From contig JAGAMG010000030.1 of the NCBI GenBank assembly GCA_017624835.1, forward strand, positions 1-47,721: DNA of 47,721 bases. Direction: 5' to 3'. The notes beneath the pieces are model-generated. The model did not search any database. It saw nothing but the letters and a program-made list of their open reading frames with translations, and had not been told where the DNA came from. The position numbers and the translations under genes are program-made. This stretch comes from Lachnospiraceae bacterium. GTDB lineage: Bacteria; Bacillota; Clostridia; Lachnospirales; Lachnospiraceae. Position 1 is the stretch's first letter, and each line of letters opens with the position of its first letter. Shown piece after piece: positions 8,941-17,293 of this stretch.

Positions 8941-9489
8941 ATGTTTATTAAGGAAAAAGAATTCACTTTAAAAAACGGACAAAAGGTAATCCTCAGAAGC
9001 CCTTTTGAATCCGAGGCAAAAGTCTTAAATGACCACAAATATCTTACCTCCGGGGAAACTAATTTCTTGGCAAGATACCCTGAGGAAGTGGTCACTAAGG
9101 AAGAGATAACCAGGAAGCTGATTTCCATTGTGAATAAGGATGATAGGGATTTCTTCCTCTCTGCCTTTGTGGATGGCAAGTTGATTGCGGATTCCGGTAC
9201 TATGAAGCTCCGAAACAATCTAAAATATCGCCATAGAGGGTATTTTGGCGTTTCCATATTGCAGGCATATTGTGATTTGGGACTTGGAAGCATTATTTTG
9301 CAGGAGTCTATAAGACATGCCAAGGAGAATGGATTTGAGCAATTGGAACTGGGCGTGTTTGAGGATAATTACAGAGCCATTCATGTGTATGAAAAGGCAG
9401 GATTTCAAAAGGTTGGTGTCCAGCCCAGAGCATTTAAATTGAAGGATGGCACTTATCGGGATGAGGTGCAGATGGTGTTATTTCTATAA
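8941..9489 (+). CDS. GNAT-family N-acetyltransferase (RimJ/RimL-like)
   Basis: 182 residues. The N-terminus FTLKNGQKVILRSPFESEA is the usual entry strand of this family. HRGYFGVSILQAYCDLGLGS contains the acetyl-CoA loop region, and ELGVFEDNYRAIHVYEKAGF is the strongly conserved motif B (N-x-R-A-I-x-x-Y-x-K-x-G-F). It probably acetylates a small molecule or a protein N-terminus; the substrate is unknown. An in-frame GTG at 8926 would add five residues. Neither start has a strong ribosome site, so the start is uncertain. Confidence 0.82.
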   Translation: MFIKEKEFTLKNGQKVILRSPFESEAKVLNDHKYLTSGETNFLARYPEEVVTKEEITRKLISIVNKDDRDFFLSAFVDGKLIADSGTMKLRNNLKYRHRGYFGVSILQAYCDLGLGSIILQESIRHAKENGFEQLELGVFEDNYRAIHVYEKAGFQKVGVQPRAFKLKDGTYRDEVQMVLFL

Positions 9490-9676
9490 TAAATATGCTT
9501 TTTTGAGAGCGTGCACAATGCTCCGCGTAGTACAGTCGTGGAGCCGCTTGATTGGGCAGCGCGACATACATTTTCAGTCTCATGCCCACGCCGCCCATTA
9601 AAATACATGCAGGTATTATGCGCATTGCAAAAAAACAAAGCATACTAGAATATAAAACGTGCTAGAATATAAAGTC

Positions 9677-9685
9677 TGCTATAAT
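9677..9685 (+). promoter_or_regulatory. Extended -10 promoter element
   Basis: TGCTATAAT (TG-n-TATAAT) lies 22 bases before the start of the small membrane protein gene. No good -35 box is seen, as expected for an extended -10. The preceding stretch (9490-9670) holds no gene; it contains imperfect inverted repeats such as ATTGGGCAGCG with CGCCGCCCATT. Confidence 0.5.
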
Positions 9686-9706
9686 ATCAATCAAGAGGAT
9701 TTCAAA

Positions 9707-9979
9707 ATGGAAAACAAGTCAGCTGAAACAGAAAGAAAAGAGTTAAACAAGAAGCTTATCAAAAAAAGCTTCTTAAGTGAAATGAAGAATCAAAAGCATA
9801 TAGCAAGGCGATTTATAATAAATTTGATAGCAATTTTTCTGGGGCTTTGTTTATCCGATTGGGTAACTCAGTCCTTTGCCATTAACTCTGCGCCAATAGA
9901 AATGCTTATCACGGTTATTCTAATTGTGGTGATGGAATTTATTGCAGAGAGGCTGGTTGAAGCATTGTCAGGAAAATGA
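9707..9979 (+). CDS. Small membrane protein, two predicted helices
   Basis: 90 residues, family not recognised. A charged, lysine-rich N-terminus (1-32) is followed by two hydrophobic stretches: about 34-54 (FIINLIAIFLGLCLSDWV) and about 62-80 (IEMLITVILIVVMEFIAE), ending in LSGK. This fits a small inner-membrane protein with both ends in the cytoplasm. The start at 9707 is taken over 9659 because AAGAGGA sits just upstream and the longer form would begin inside the promoter. It stands alone between a GNAT gene and folC. Confidence 0.6.
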   Translation: MENKSAETERKELNKKLIKKSFLSEMKNQKHIARRFIINLIAIFLGLCLSDWVTQSFAINSAPIEMLITVILIVVMEFIAERLVEALSGK

Positions 9980-10102
9980 AAGCAAGATATCACAGAAGTT
10001 CAGACTCCACAGAAGCAAAGGTATCATAGAAACGAATAATTGCAAAAAAAGAAAATAGCATAAAATAAAACACAGCAATATAAAACAAAAAGGACGCATA
10101 CT

Positions 10103-11464
10103 TTGAAAAAACAAAATATCACTACCTTTGAGGAAGCGGTGAATTATCTTTACGATGTCCCACGCTTCACCAAGAAAAACACTTTGGAGGATACGAAGGC
10201 ATATCTACACCGCCTTGGAAATCCCGACACAAAAATGAAAATAATCCATGTTGCCGGCACAAATGGAAAGGGCTCCGTTTGTGCTTATTTGCGTAATATC
10301 CTGGAGGCTGCAGGTAAAAGGGTGGCAGTGTTTACATCCCCCCATCTGGTAGACATCAGGGAACGCTTTCTGGTAAATGGACAGATGATAGAGAAACAGA
10401 CCTTTTTGGATGCATTCCTGCAAACCTATGACAGTTTGGATTGGACATCTCTGAAAGAAAACAAAGCAGAGCAGGCGGACTGCCAGGCATCCACATCACC
10501 TTCTTTCTACCACCCCACCTTCTTCGAATACCTCTTCTTCATGGCAATGATTATCTTTTCCAAGGAGGATATCGACTACTGTATTCTGGAAACGGGGTTA
10601 GGAGGCAGACTGGATGCCACCAACGCAGTGAGCAAGAAGGAATTAAGCGTAATCACCCGTATCAGCCTAGATCATGTGGAATATCTTGGAAACACGGTAA
10701 CGCAGATTGCAGGGGAGAAGGCTGGGATTATGCAGGCAGGGGTGCCGGTAGTCTTTTTAGATGGTGGGCAGGAAGCTACTGCGGTTTTTGTAGAAAAAGC
10801 AGCAGAGCTTGGAAGTCCCGTGTATATGGTGTCGAAAAGTGACTACGCTTTTCAGAATTTTAAAAATAAAATCATTGATTTTTCTCTTCATACTAGGTAT
10901 TATGGTTATGTTAGTCTTACTTTGCATACCATTGCACGGTATCAGATGGAAAATGCTGCCTTAGCAGTGCGTGCCATTGAAGTATTGGATGAGGGACGCA
11001 CCATTACCAAAGAAGCAATATGTCAGGGCATCAGTGCCTGTAAATGGGCAGGCAGAATGGAAGAGATTCTTCCGGAGGTATTTGTGGATGGTGCTCATAA
11101 TGAGGATGGTATCCGGGCATTTTTGGAAACAGTCAGAGAGGACGGTATTCAAAGTGGGGGCAGCAGAAGTCTGCTTTTCAGTGTGGTTTCCGATAAGGAT
11201 TATGCTCCCATGATTCGTGGTGTAGCAGAGTCGGGACTTTTTGAGCGGATAGCCATTGCCCATATGCGGACGGGGAGAGCAGCATCGCTGGACAGCCTGC
11301 AGGAACTCTTTGAGGCATATCCGTCCTGTAATTATAGCTTGCATACAAAGGTAGATACCGCCCTGCAGTTTTTGCTTGGCTCAAGAAAGGAGTCTGAGCG
11401 CATTTATATTGCAGGTAGCTTGTATCTTGTTGGTGAAATAAAGGAGTCGTTGGACTATGATTAA
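10103..11464 (+). CDS. folC: Bifunctional folylpolyglutamate synthase/dihydrofolate synthase
   Basis: 453 residues starting at a TTG, with AAAGGAC placed upstream. The Mur-ligase-type P-loop VAGTNGKGSVCAYL is near residue 50, and SPHLVDIRERF and ETGLGGRLDATN follow as the family's second and third signatures. The C-terminal ligase domain has VDGAHNEDGI. The enzyme adds glutamate to folates (and dihydropteroate) using ATP in the cytoplasm. An insert around residues 120-135 (polar, poorly conserved looking) lengthens it slightly. Its last codons overlap the start of a 50-residue gene. Confidence 0.95.
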   Translation: MKKQNITTFEEAVNYLYDVPRFTKKNTLEDTKAYLHRLGNPDTKMKIIHVAGTNGKGSVCAYLRNILEAAGKRVAVFTSPHLVDIRERFLVNGQMIEKQTFLDAFLQTYDSLDWTSLKENKAEQADCQASTSPSFYHPTFFEYLFFMAMIIFSKEDIDYCILETGLGGRLDATNAVSKKELSVITRISLDHVEYLGNTVTQIAGEKAGIMQAGVPVVFLDGGQEATAVFVEKAAELGSPVYMVSKSDYAFQNFKNKIIDFSLHTRYYGYVSLTLHTIARYQMENAALAVRAIEVLDEGRTITKEAICQGISACKWAGRMEEILPEVFVDGAHNEDGIRAFLETVREDGIQSGGSRSLLFSVVSDKDYAPMIRGVAESGLFERIAIAHMRTGRAASLDSLQELFEAYPSCNYSLHTKVDTALQFLLGSRKESERIYIAGSLYLVGEIKESLDYD

Positions 11465-11609
11465 TTTTGAAGAGGAACTGAAGAAATTTCATCCCAGCCT
11501 GGAAGTAGAGGATGCTGCGGAAGCAATTTACAATCAGGATTTGACGGATGTTGCAGATTTATTGATAAAGATGATAGTGGAAGCCGAAGAGATGGAAGAG
11601 AAGAAGTAG
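11457..11609 (+). CDS. Small acidic protein coupled to folC
   Basis: 50 residues, below most ORF cut-offs. It overlaps the end of folC by 8 bases, has AAGGAG ten bases ahead of its ATG, and its stop is followed directly by the ribosome site of the next gene, so translational coupling is likely. The sequence is acidic and helical: INFEEELKKFHPSL, then DLTDVADLLIKMIVEAEEM. No known domain was recognised. The tight packing between two real genes argues that it is a true gene. Its role is unknown. Confidence 0.65.
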   Translation: MINFEEELKKFHPSLEVEDAAEAIYNQDLTDVADLLIKMIVEAEEMEEKK

Positions 11610-11619
11610 GAGGAAAAAC

Positions 11620-13029
11620 ATGTTTTGTTATAACTGTGGCTGCTATTTATCAGAACATGATTTTTGTACCGCCTGTGGAGCCGATGTGGCAACATACAAA
11701 AAAATAATGAGTGTCTCCAATCTGTTTTATAACGAAGGTCTGGAAAAGGCCAATGTCAGAGATTTATCAGGTGCAATTAACAGTTTACGGCAGAGTCTAA
11801 AGTTTAATAAAGTTAATATAGATGCCCGTAATTTACTTGGTTTGGTATATTTTGAAATGGGCGAAGTGGTTGCGGCATTAAGTGAGTGGGTAATCAGTAA
11901 AAATCTGCGTCCGGAAAAGAATGTTGCAGATGATTATATAGAGATGGTACAGTCCAATGCCGGGCGCCTGGATTCCATCAATCAGACTATTAAGAAGTAC
12001 AATCAGGCATTATTATATTGTACACAGGATAGCAAGGATTTAGCAGTAATTCAGCTAAAAAAGGTGCTTTCCATGAATCCTAAGTTTGTACGTGCCCATC
12101 AGCTTTTGGCATTGTTATACATGGATAGAGAGGATTGGGAGCGTGCCCAAAAGGAATTAAATAAGTGTATTGCCATTGATTGTAATAATACCCAGACCTT
12201 ACGTTATCTTAAGGAAGTAGAGCTGATGCTGATGCCGGATGAGGCGGTAAAGCAGACAGGCAAACGTAAGAAGGAGGATGCAGTACGCTATCAGAGTGAT
12301 AATGAAATTATCATTCAGCCCCTTAATGTAAAGGAACCCAAGGGGGGCGGACTATCCACCTTGGTAAATATCGGTATCGGTTTGGTAATCGGTTTGGCAA
12401 CCATGTATTTTATGGTGGTTCCGGCAGCAGTTTCCAATGCCAATAATGAAGCAAAACAAGCCTACACGGAGTTGGGCAATCAGTTAGATACTAAGACCTC
12501 CAGGATTCAGGAATTGGAAAGTCAGATTGCCGGTTATGAGGAACAGATTGAGGAATTAAATCTGGAATTGCAGGGCTATGTGGGAGACGATGGTGCACTA
12601 AAGGCATTTGATACCTTATTGCTGGCTGCATCCACTTATGTGGAAACAGGGGATATTCAGCAGACAGCAGCTAATCTGGAAAGTATTGCTGCAAGTATTT
12701 CCGTGGAAGAGACTACGGAAGCGTTTCAGACCTTATATAATACTCTGTTGAGTACTGTCGGGGAAGAACTGTCAACCAGCTACTATACGGAAGGTTCCAC
12801 TGCATATCGCAGTGAGGATTATGCCGTAGCCATAGAAAATTTGTCTAAGGCAGTGTATTATGATGAGACCAATGCGGATGCGCTCTATACCTTGGGGCAT
12901 GCATATCGTAAGAGTGGTGACAATGAAAATGCCATTGCTACCTATACCAAGGTGGCAGAGCTGTTCCCGGATACTGAGATGGGACGAAAGGCATTGGAAT
13001 ATTGTGATGAATTAAGTGCAGTACAATAA
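11620..13029 (+). CDS. Membrane-anchored TPR protein with N-terminal zinc ribbon
   Basis: 469 residues. A zinc-ribbon CYNC...CTAC (Cys 3, 6, 16, 19) opens the protein. TPR-like helices fill about 35-200, including FVRAHQLLALLYMDREDWERA. A single membrane helix lies near 248-270 (LVNIGIGLVIGLATMYFMVV). A coiled coil follows (about 280-315), and further TPR units come near the C-terminus (ALYTLGHAYRKSGDNENAIA). The layout suggests a cytoplasmic TPR module linked through the membrane to an external TPR module, a scaffold rather than an enzyme. AGGAGG precedes the ATG. Confidence 0.8.
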   Translation: MFCYNCGCYLSEHDFCTACGADVATYKKIMSVSNLFYNEGLEKANVRDLSGAINSLRQSLKFNKVNIDARNLLGLVYFEMGEVVAALSEWVISKNLRPEKNVADDYIEMVQSNAGRLDSINQTIKKYNQALLYCTQDSKDLAVIQLKKVLSMNPKFVRAHQLLALLYMDREDWERAQKELNKCIAIDCNNTQTLRYLKEVELMLMPDEAVKQTGKRKKEDAVRYQSDNEIIIQPLNVKEPKGGGLSTLVNIGIGLVIGLATMYFMVVPAAVSNANNEAKQAYTELGNQLDTKTSRIQELESQIAGYEEQIEELNLELQGYVGDDGALKAFDTLLLAASTYVETGDIQQTAANLESIAASISVEETTEAFQTLYNTLLSTVGEELSTSYYTEGSTAYRSEDYAVAIENLSKAVYYDETNADALYTLGHAYRKSGDNENAIATYTKVAELFPDTEMGRKALEYCDELSAVQ

Positions 13030-13067
13030 GCAGTCGAAGGATAAAAGCATAAAAGATACAAAGGAAA

Positions 13068-13103
13068 AGAGCTTGTAGAAAAATTTCTACAGGTTCTTTT
13101 TTG
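13068..13103 (+). terminator. Intrinsic terminator after the TPR gene
   Basis: Fourteen-pair stem from 13068-13081 to 13084-13097 with two G-U pairs, a 2-base apex that would open to a small loop, and a run of six T. Confidence 0.85.
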
Positions 13104-13158
13104 TGCTTGAAAATGGGGAAAACAAATCAATACTGTAAACAGGAGGAATGAAAAATTT

Positions 13159-13461
13159 ATGGAGGAATTTCAGGTAATTGAGAATTGTTTGATGGTAAAG
13201 CTTCCTGAGGAGGTGGATCATCACCGAGCAGCATATATCTGTGAGAATGCTGACCGTTTGATTATTCGAGAGGATGTAAATCATGTGGTGTTTGATTTTG
13301 AGGATACCCGGTTTATGGATTCCTCGGGAATCGGAATTATTATGGGCAGATACAAAAAGATATCCTGCTTTGGGGGTAAGGTATATGCCATTCATGCGGA
13401 CAAGCAAATACAGAGAATCTTAAGAATGTCCGGGTTAAACAATATTGTGGAGGTAATGTAA
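13159..13461 (+). CDS. spoIIAA: Anti-sigma F factor antagonist (STAS domain)
   Basis: 100 residues, a single STAS domain. The phosphorylation site is the serine in FMDSSGIGIIMGRY, the SpoIIAA signature. In the forespore, dephosphorylated SpoIIAA binds SpoIIAB and frees sigma F; SpoIIAB kinase inactivates it by phosphorylating this serine. It is the first gene of the three-gene spoIIA operon, with the next start two bases after its stop. AGGAGGA precedes the ATG by a slightly long spacing. No clear sigma-H promoter could be fixed by eye. Confidence 0.94.
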   Translation: MEEFQVIENCLMVKLPEEVDHHRAAYICENADRLIIREDVNHVVFDFEDTRFMDSSGIGIIMGRYKKISCFGGKVYAIHADKQIQRILRMSGLNNIVEVM

Positions 13462-13463
13462 GG

Positions 13464-14012
13464 ATGATAATGGAGACGCTGAAAACAGAAAATAATCAGA
13501 CAGAGACAAGAGCCGGTATGAAAAATGAAATGGAAATTGTATTTGATGCAGTATCCAGCAATGAAAGCTTTGCAAGAACTGCAGTAGCTGCCTTCGCTGC
13601 CCATATGAATCCCACCATGGAGGAATTGGCTGATATTAAAACTGCAGTGTCGGAAGCGGTAACCAATGCCATTATTCATGGTTATGAAAATTTTTATGGT
13701 TATAGCAGGCATGGGGAAAGTCAGCCGGCGTATTTCATTATACATCCCGGAAAAGTAAAAATACATTGTACCCTGGAAAACGGAATTCTTACAGTGGAGA
13801 TTACGGATAACGGAAAAGGAATTGCCGATTTAGACAAAGCCATGGAACCCTTGTATACCACAAGACCTGAATTGGAACGCTCCGGTATGGGCTTTGCTTT
13901 TATGGAAGCCTTTATGGATGAACTGGATGTAAAAAGTGTTGTGGGAAGAGGAACCTGCGTACATATGAAAAAGAAATTAGGCACCGGTGCATGGATAGAC
14001 GGAGAGGAATAG
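13464..14012 (+). CDS. spoIIAB: Anti-sigma F factor, serine kinase
   Basis: 182 residues, longer than the roughly 146 of Bacillus SpoIIAB. The GHKL kinase boxes are present: N-box in AVSEAVTNAIIHGYEN, G1 in EITDNGKGIADL, and G2-like RSGMGFAFMEAFMD. The extra length comes from an N-terminal extension of about 18 residues and an insert after the N-box (FYGYSRHGESQPAYF region). It holds sigma F inactive and phosphorylates SpoIIAA. The start at 13464 is set by GGAGG ten bases upstream inside the end of spoIIAA; an ATG at 13470 is also possible. Confidence 0.93.
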   Translation: MIMETLKTENNQTETRAGMKNEMEIVFDAVSSNESFARTAVAAFAAHMNPTMEELADIKTAVSEAVTNAIIHGYENFYGYSRHGESQPAYFIIHPGKVKIHCTLENGILTVEITDNGKGIADLDKAMEPLYTTRPELERSGMGFAFMEAFMDELDVKSVVGRGTCVHMKKKLGTGAWIDGEE

Positions 14013-14015
14013 TCT

Positions 14016-14780
14016 ATGGAAGAGGTGTCAGTACTGATTGAAAAATCGCAGGCAGGGGATAAAGAGGCAAGGGAAGTACTGATAGAAAAGAATTTGGGAC
14101 TGGTGCATCACATCGTAAGGCGCTTTGCGGGCAGAGGTTATGATTTGGAGGATTTATTTCAAATTGGTGTGATTGGATTAATGAAGGCAATTGATAAATT
14201 TGATTTGCAAATGGAGGTAAAATTTTCCACCTACGCAGTGCCCATGATAGCCGGAGAAATCAAAAGGTTCCTACGGGATGATGGAATGGTTAAGGTTTCC
14301 CGTACCATTAAGGAAAATGGTTTTAAGGTAAAAATGGCAAGGCAGAGATTACAAAGCCGATTAAACAGAGAACCCACATTGCAGGAACTGGGGCAGGAAG
14401 CAGGGCTTTCCAGAGAAGAAATTGTACTGGCTATGGAGGCTGCCATTGAGGTGGAATCTATTTACAGCGCAACCTATCAGGATGACGGCAGCGAGGTTTA
14501 TTTGGTGGATAAGGTGGTACAGGCGATGCCCGGCTGTGTGGGAAGCAGTGTGGTCAACTGTGGAAGTGTCAGTAGCGATGCGGAAAAGGATCAGTTGTTG
14601 GACAGGCTCTTATTAAAGCAGCTATTAGACAGTTTGGAGGAGAGGGAGCGCAAGCTGATAGATATGCGATATTTTCAAAATAAAACCCAAACTGAGGTGG
14701 CAGTGGTGTTTGGAATCAGTCAGGTGCAGGTAAGCCGTCTGGAAAAAAAGATTCTTTTGCGTCTTCGGGAAAAGGTGTGA
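14016..14780 (+). CDS. sigF: RNA polymerase sporulation sigma factor SigF
   Basis: 254 residues. Region 2 carries NLGLVHHIVRRFAGRGYDLEDLFQ and the core-binding AIDKFDLQMEVKFSTYAVPMI, typical of the SigF/SigG group. Region 3 has LNREPTLQELGQEAG, and region 4 ends in the helix-turn-helix FGISQVQVSRLEKKIL. It directs early forespore transcription and is controlled by the two upstream gene products. It starts three bases after the spoIIAB stop. A linker of about 20 residues (AMPGCVGSSVVNCGSVSSD) before region 4 is unusual in being cysteine- and serine-rich. Confidence 0.94.
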   Translation: MEEVSVLIEKSQAGDKEAREVLIEKNLGLVHHIVRRFAGRGYDLEDLFQIGVIGLMKAIDKFDLQMEVKFSTYAVPMIAGEIKRFLRDDGMVKVSRTIKENGFKVKMARQRLQSRLNREPTLQELGQEAGLSREEIVLAMEAAIEVESIYSATYQDDGSEVYLVDKVVQAMPGCVGSSVVNCGSVSSDAEKDQLLDRLLLKQLLDSLEERERKLIDMRYFQNKTQTEVAVVFGISQVQVSRLEKKILLRLREKV

Positions 14781-14903
14781 ATCATAAATATTTTATAAAA
14801 ATATAATTTCCGGCTTTTTTTTCTTGTGATTTTCGATTATTATGGTAGATGTGACAATTAATTGTAAAAGAATGTCGAAGAAAGAAAACGGAGATTGCAG
14901 AGG

Positions 14904-16091
14904 ATGAATGATTATAATAAAGATTTAAATGATGAATACGGTGCAATATATAATAGTAAGCGAATGGTAGAGAACCGTTTGGAGAAACGAAAAAAGAAAA
15001 AGAAAAATAATGCCATTGCTACTATTTTAGTAATGTTTTTTTGTGTGCTTGTGTTGGTGGTGGTAACCTATCTGGCAGGTATGCTGTATATGTGGATTGA
15101 CAAGGAATTCCAGCAAAGTGCCAATGATATAGCGGCTGCAGTGGAACAGTCGGAAAGGGAAGCTTCAGCTACCGTATATTATACTCAGGAGGAAGTGGAT
15201 GCCAAGGTGGAAGCAGCGGTTATTTCGGCAGAGGCGGCTGCAAAAGAGGAGACCACTAATGAAATTCTGGATGGCATCAAGGCTGCATTGTCCGGCGGAG
15301 ACACCACTATGGTGGAAACCCTTCGCCCCTATTATAAGGATGAACTAGTAGTGGTAAGTAATGGAAAATTTAATTTTGTGCCCATTCAAAAGAATTTGAA
15401 GATGCATGACCATAAGGAAGAAAACTTGCAGATTTTGGAAAGTGGGGAGATTCAGTATGTACTGGATGGACAGGTGGTTTCCCACAAGGGAATTGATGTT
15501 TCCAAATATCAGGGCAAAATTGACTGGAAGGCAGTTGCTGAGGATGGTGTGGAATTTGCATTCATCAGAGTGGGAAACAGAGGCTATGGCTCCGAGGGTA
15601 AGCTGTTAGAGGATGATCGCTTTGAGGATAATGTGGAAGGTGCTTTGGAAGCCGGTATTAAGGTAGGTGTTTACTTCTATACACAGGCTATGAATGAGGA
15701 CGAGCTTTTGGAAGAGGTTAATCTGATATTAAAGAAGATTGCTCCTTATAGGATTGAGTGTCCGGTAGTATTTGATGTGGAGAAGGTGAGCGGTGACAAC
15801 GGCAGAATGAACGCATTGTCCCCGGAGGAAAGAACCAATTTGGCAAAGCTATTCTGTGATTCCATAGCTGACGCCGGCTATAAGCCCATGCTCTATTATA
15901 ATATGGAGATGGGAGCATTGATGTTGAATGTAGAAGAATTGGAAGCCTATGACAAGTGGCTTGCATATTTTAATCCTGATTTCTATTATCCTTATGATTA
16001 TAAAATCTGGCAGTATAGTCAGACAGGACATGTAAATGGTATTGACGGCGAGGTGGATTTGAATATCAGCTTCGGACCTGTTTGGGAATAA
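14904..16091 (+). CDS. Membrane-anchored glycoside hydrolase family 25 (lysozyme-like) protein
   Basis: 395 residues. A basic cytoplasmic tail is followed by one membrane helix (about 40-62, ATILVMFFCVLVLVVVTYLA), a helical linker, then a GH25 domain from about 195 to the end. GH25 landmarks are GIDVSKYQGKIDW, FAFIRVGNRGYG, CPVVFDVEKVSG with the acidic pair, and KIWQYSQTG. Such enzymes cut muramic acid linkages in peptidoglycan. Its position between sigF and spoVA genes suggests a role in the sporulating cell, such as engulfment or cortex remodelling, which is inferred. ATG at 14904 is chosen over a TTG at 14895 because of GGAG spacing. Confidence 0.85.
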   Translation: MNDYNKDLNDEYGAIYNSKRMVENRLEKRKKKKKNNAIATILVMFFCVLVLVVVTYLAGMLYMWIDKEFQQSANDIAAAVEQSEREASATVYYTQEEVDAKVEAAVISAEAAAKEETTNEILDGIKAALSGGDTTMVETLRPYYKDELVVVSNGKFNFVPIQKNLKMHDHKEENLQILESGEIQYVLDGQVVSHKGIDVSKYQGKIDWKAVAEDGVEFAFIRVGNRGYGSEGKLLEDDRFEDNVEGALEAGIKVGVYFYTQAMNEDELLEEVNLILKKIAPYRIECPVVFDVEKVSGDNGRMNALSPEERTNLAKLFCDSIADAGYKPMLYYNMEMGALMLNVEELEAYDKWLAYFNPDFYYPYDYKIWQYSQTGHVNGIDGEVDLNISFGPVWE

Positions 16092-16152
16092 TTGAATTAA
16101 GTATGTATATAACAGAAAAAAAAGCGGAAACTAACCTTTGAGGGTGATGAAA

Positions 16153-16632
16153 ATGAAGCTTTTTTTTCTGTTTTTATTAGGAGGCAGTTTTGGCTTGCTT
16201 TCTGCGGCAGGGGTTTTTACTGTGCTTACAGCAGTGGGATTGGTACCTAGATTTGCAGGGAAAACTCATACTGCCAAAAAAGTATTTCTCTATGAAGAGA
16301 TGGTTATTTTTGGTACCTTGATTGGGTGCTTTGTCAGTGTGTTTTCTGAATATAGTCAGGTTGCCGCTATGCTGCAAACCTATTTTCCGAAACAGATAAT
16401 GTTATGGAATGGTTTGGGCATTGTCATACAGATAATCTTTGGTTTATTCAGTGGTATGTTCATCGGCTGTCTTGCTTTGGCTATTGCGGAAATGCTGGAC
16501 AGTATTCCCATTTTTGCAAGAAGAATTTCTTTTCGTCACGGCATTGGTTTGGTAATTCTTGGAGTTGCCATAGGTAAGCTTTGCGGCTCTGTTTTTTATT
16601 TTGTTACAGAGCTTCATAGAGTGATGGAGTAA
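16153..16632 (+). CDS. spoVAB: Stage V sporulation protein AB
   Basis: 159 residues, four or so membrane helices. The sequence LTAVGLVPRFAGKTHT, the following YEEMVIFGTLIG helix, and the motif EMLDSIPIFARRISF match the SpoVAB pattern of a small integral membrane protein. SpoVA proteins move dipicolinic acid into the forespore and out at germination; SpoVAB itself is an accessory subunit. ATG 16153 has GAGG at a good distance; upstream in-frame TTG, GTG and ATG codons do not. Here it precedes spoVAA, the reverse of the Bacillus order. Confidence 0.82.
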   Translation: MKLFFLFLLGGSFGLLSAAGVFTVLTAVGLVPRFAGKTHTAKKVFLYEEMVIFGTLIGCFVSVFSEYSQVAAMLQTYFPKQIMLWNGLGIVIQIIFGLFSGMFIGCLALAIAEMLDSIPIFARRISFRHGIGLVILGVAIGKLCGSVFYFVTELHRVME

Positions 16633-16645
16633 GGGAGAAGTCGGA

Positions 16646-17275
16646 ATGCAAAAGGTCAAGGTATATTTTAAGTGTGAACGATGTGTGGAGGTGCAGTCGC
16701 CGGAGGTGTTTCTTAGCGATTTGGGAAGTCTGCGTTGCAGGGATAAAAATCGGACAGATAAATTGAAAACCATTAAGGTTAAGCATTTTCAGGCAAATGG
16801 GGAAAAACGATGTGTTATCAGTTGCATTCGACTGATTCAGTTGATGGAGGAGACGTGTCCGGATATTGAGGTAGAGCTTCTCGGTGAAACGGATGTGTTG
16901 GTAGAGTGGATTTCTGTAAATAAACACAAGGGTTGGCAGCAGTGGTTAAAGTGTGCTCTGGTTTGTCTGGTCAGCTTTTTTGGTACTGCCTTTACCATTA
17001 TGGCATATCATAATGATATCGGTATCAATGATTTGTTTACAGAGGTTTATCGTATGGTAATGAATCGGGAGCCCGGGGGTATCAATATATTGGAGATATC
17101 CTATTCTGTGGGATTGGCAGCGGGAATTATTGTTTTCTATAATCACATTGGAGGAAGGAGACTGACCAAGGATCCTACCCCTATAGAGGTGGCTATGCGA
17201 AATTATGAATATGATGTGGACATGGCATTGATAGAGCTGGCGGACAGAGAGGGAAAAGAAGAGGATGTGACGTAA
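16646..17275 (+). CDS. spoVAA: Stage V sporulation protein AA
   Basis: 209 residues, close to Bacillus SpoVAA (about 206). An N-terminal soluble domain (1-95) is followed by two membrane segments (about 100-122 and 152-170). The C-terminal signature is strong: ISYSVGLAAGIIVFYNHIGG, then DPTPIEVAMRNYEYDVD. The gene starts 13 bases after spoVAB and presumably shares its transcript. Its stop codon lies within a 10-pair hairpin shared with the convergent plsC. No spoVAC, AD or AE follows directly; spoVAC is 900 bases further on, past an opposite-strand gene. Confidence 0.87.
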   Translation: MQKVKVYFKCERCVEVQSPEVFLSDLGSLRCRDKNRTDKLKTIKVKHFQANGEKRCVISCIRLIQLMEETCPDIEVELLGETDVLVEWISVNKHKGWQQWLKCALVCLVSFFGTAFTIMAYHNDIGINDLFTEVYRMVMNREPGGINILEISYSVGLAAGIIVFYNHIGGRRLTKDPTPIEVAMRNYEYDVDMALIELADREGKEEDVT

Positions 17276-17285
17276 GTCACATCCT
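17262..17285. terminator. Shared hairpin between convergent spoVAA and plsC
   Basis: A perfect 10-pair stem AGGATGTGAC/GTCACATCCT with loop GTAA, which includes the spoVAA stop. Only a weak T-rich tail follows on the plus strand (TTGGTTGATT), so termination strength is uncertain. Confidence 0.55.
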
Positions 17286-17293
17286 TGGTTGAT

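Noticed and set aside
9490-9676. A fourth mobile palindromic element with defined ends
   Set aside because: Pairs such as ATTGGGCAGCG/CGCCGCCCATT exist, but no consistent terminal repeat could be traced, so it is described only as structured intergenic DNA.
13054-13085. Sigma-H promoter for spoIIAA (AAAGGAAAA with a weak GAA-like -10)
   Set aside because: The match overlaps the terminator of the preceding gene and lacks a proper GAAT -10, so I do not list it.
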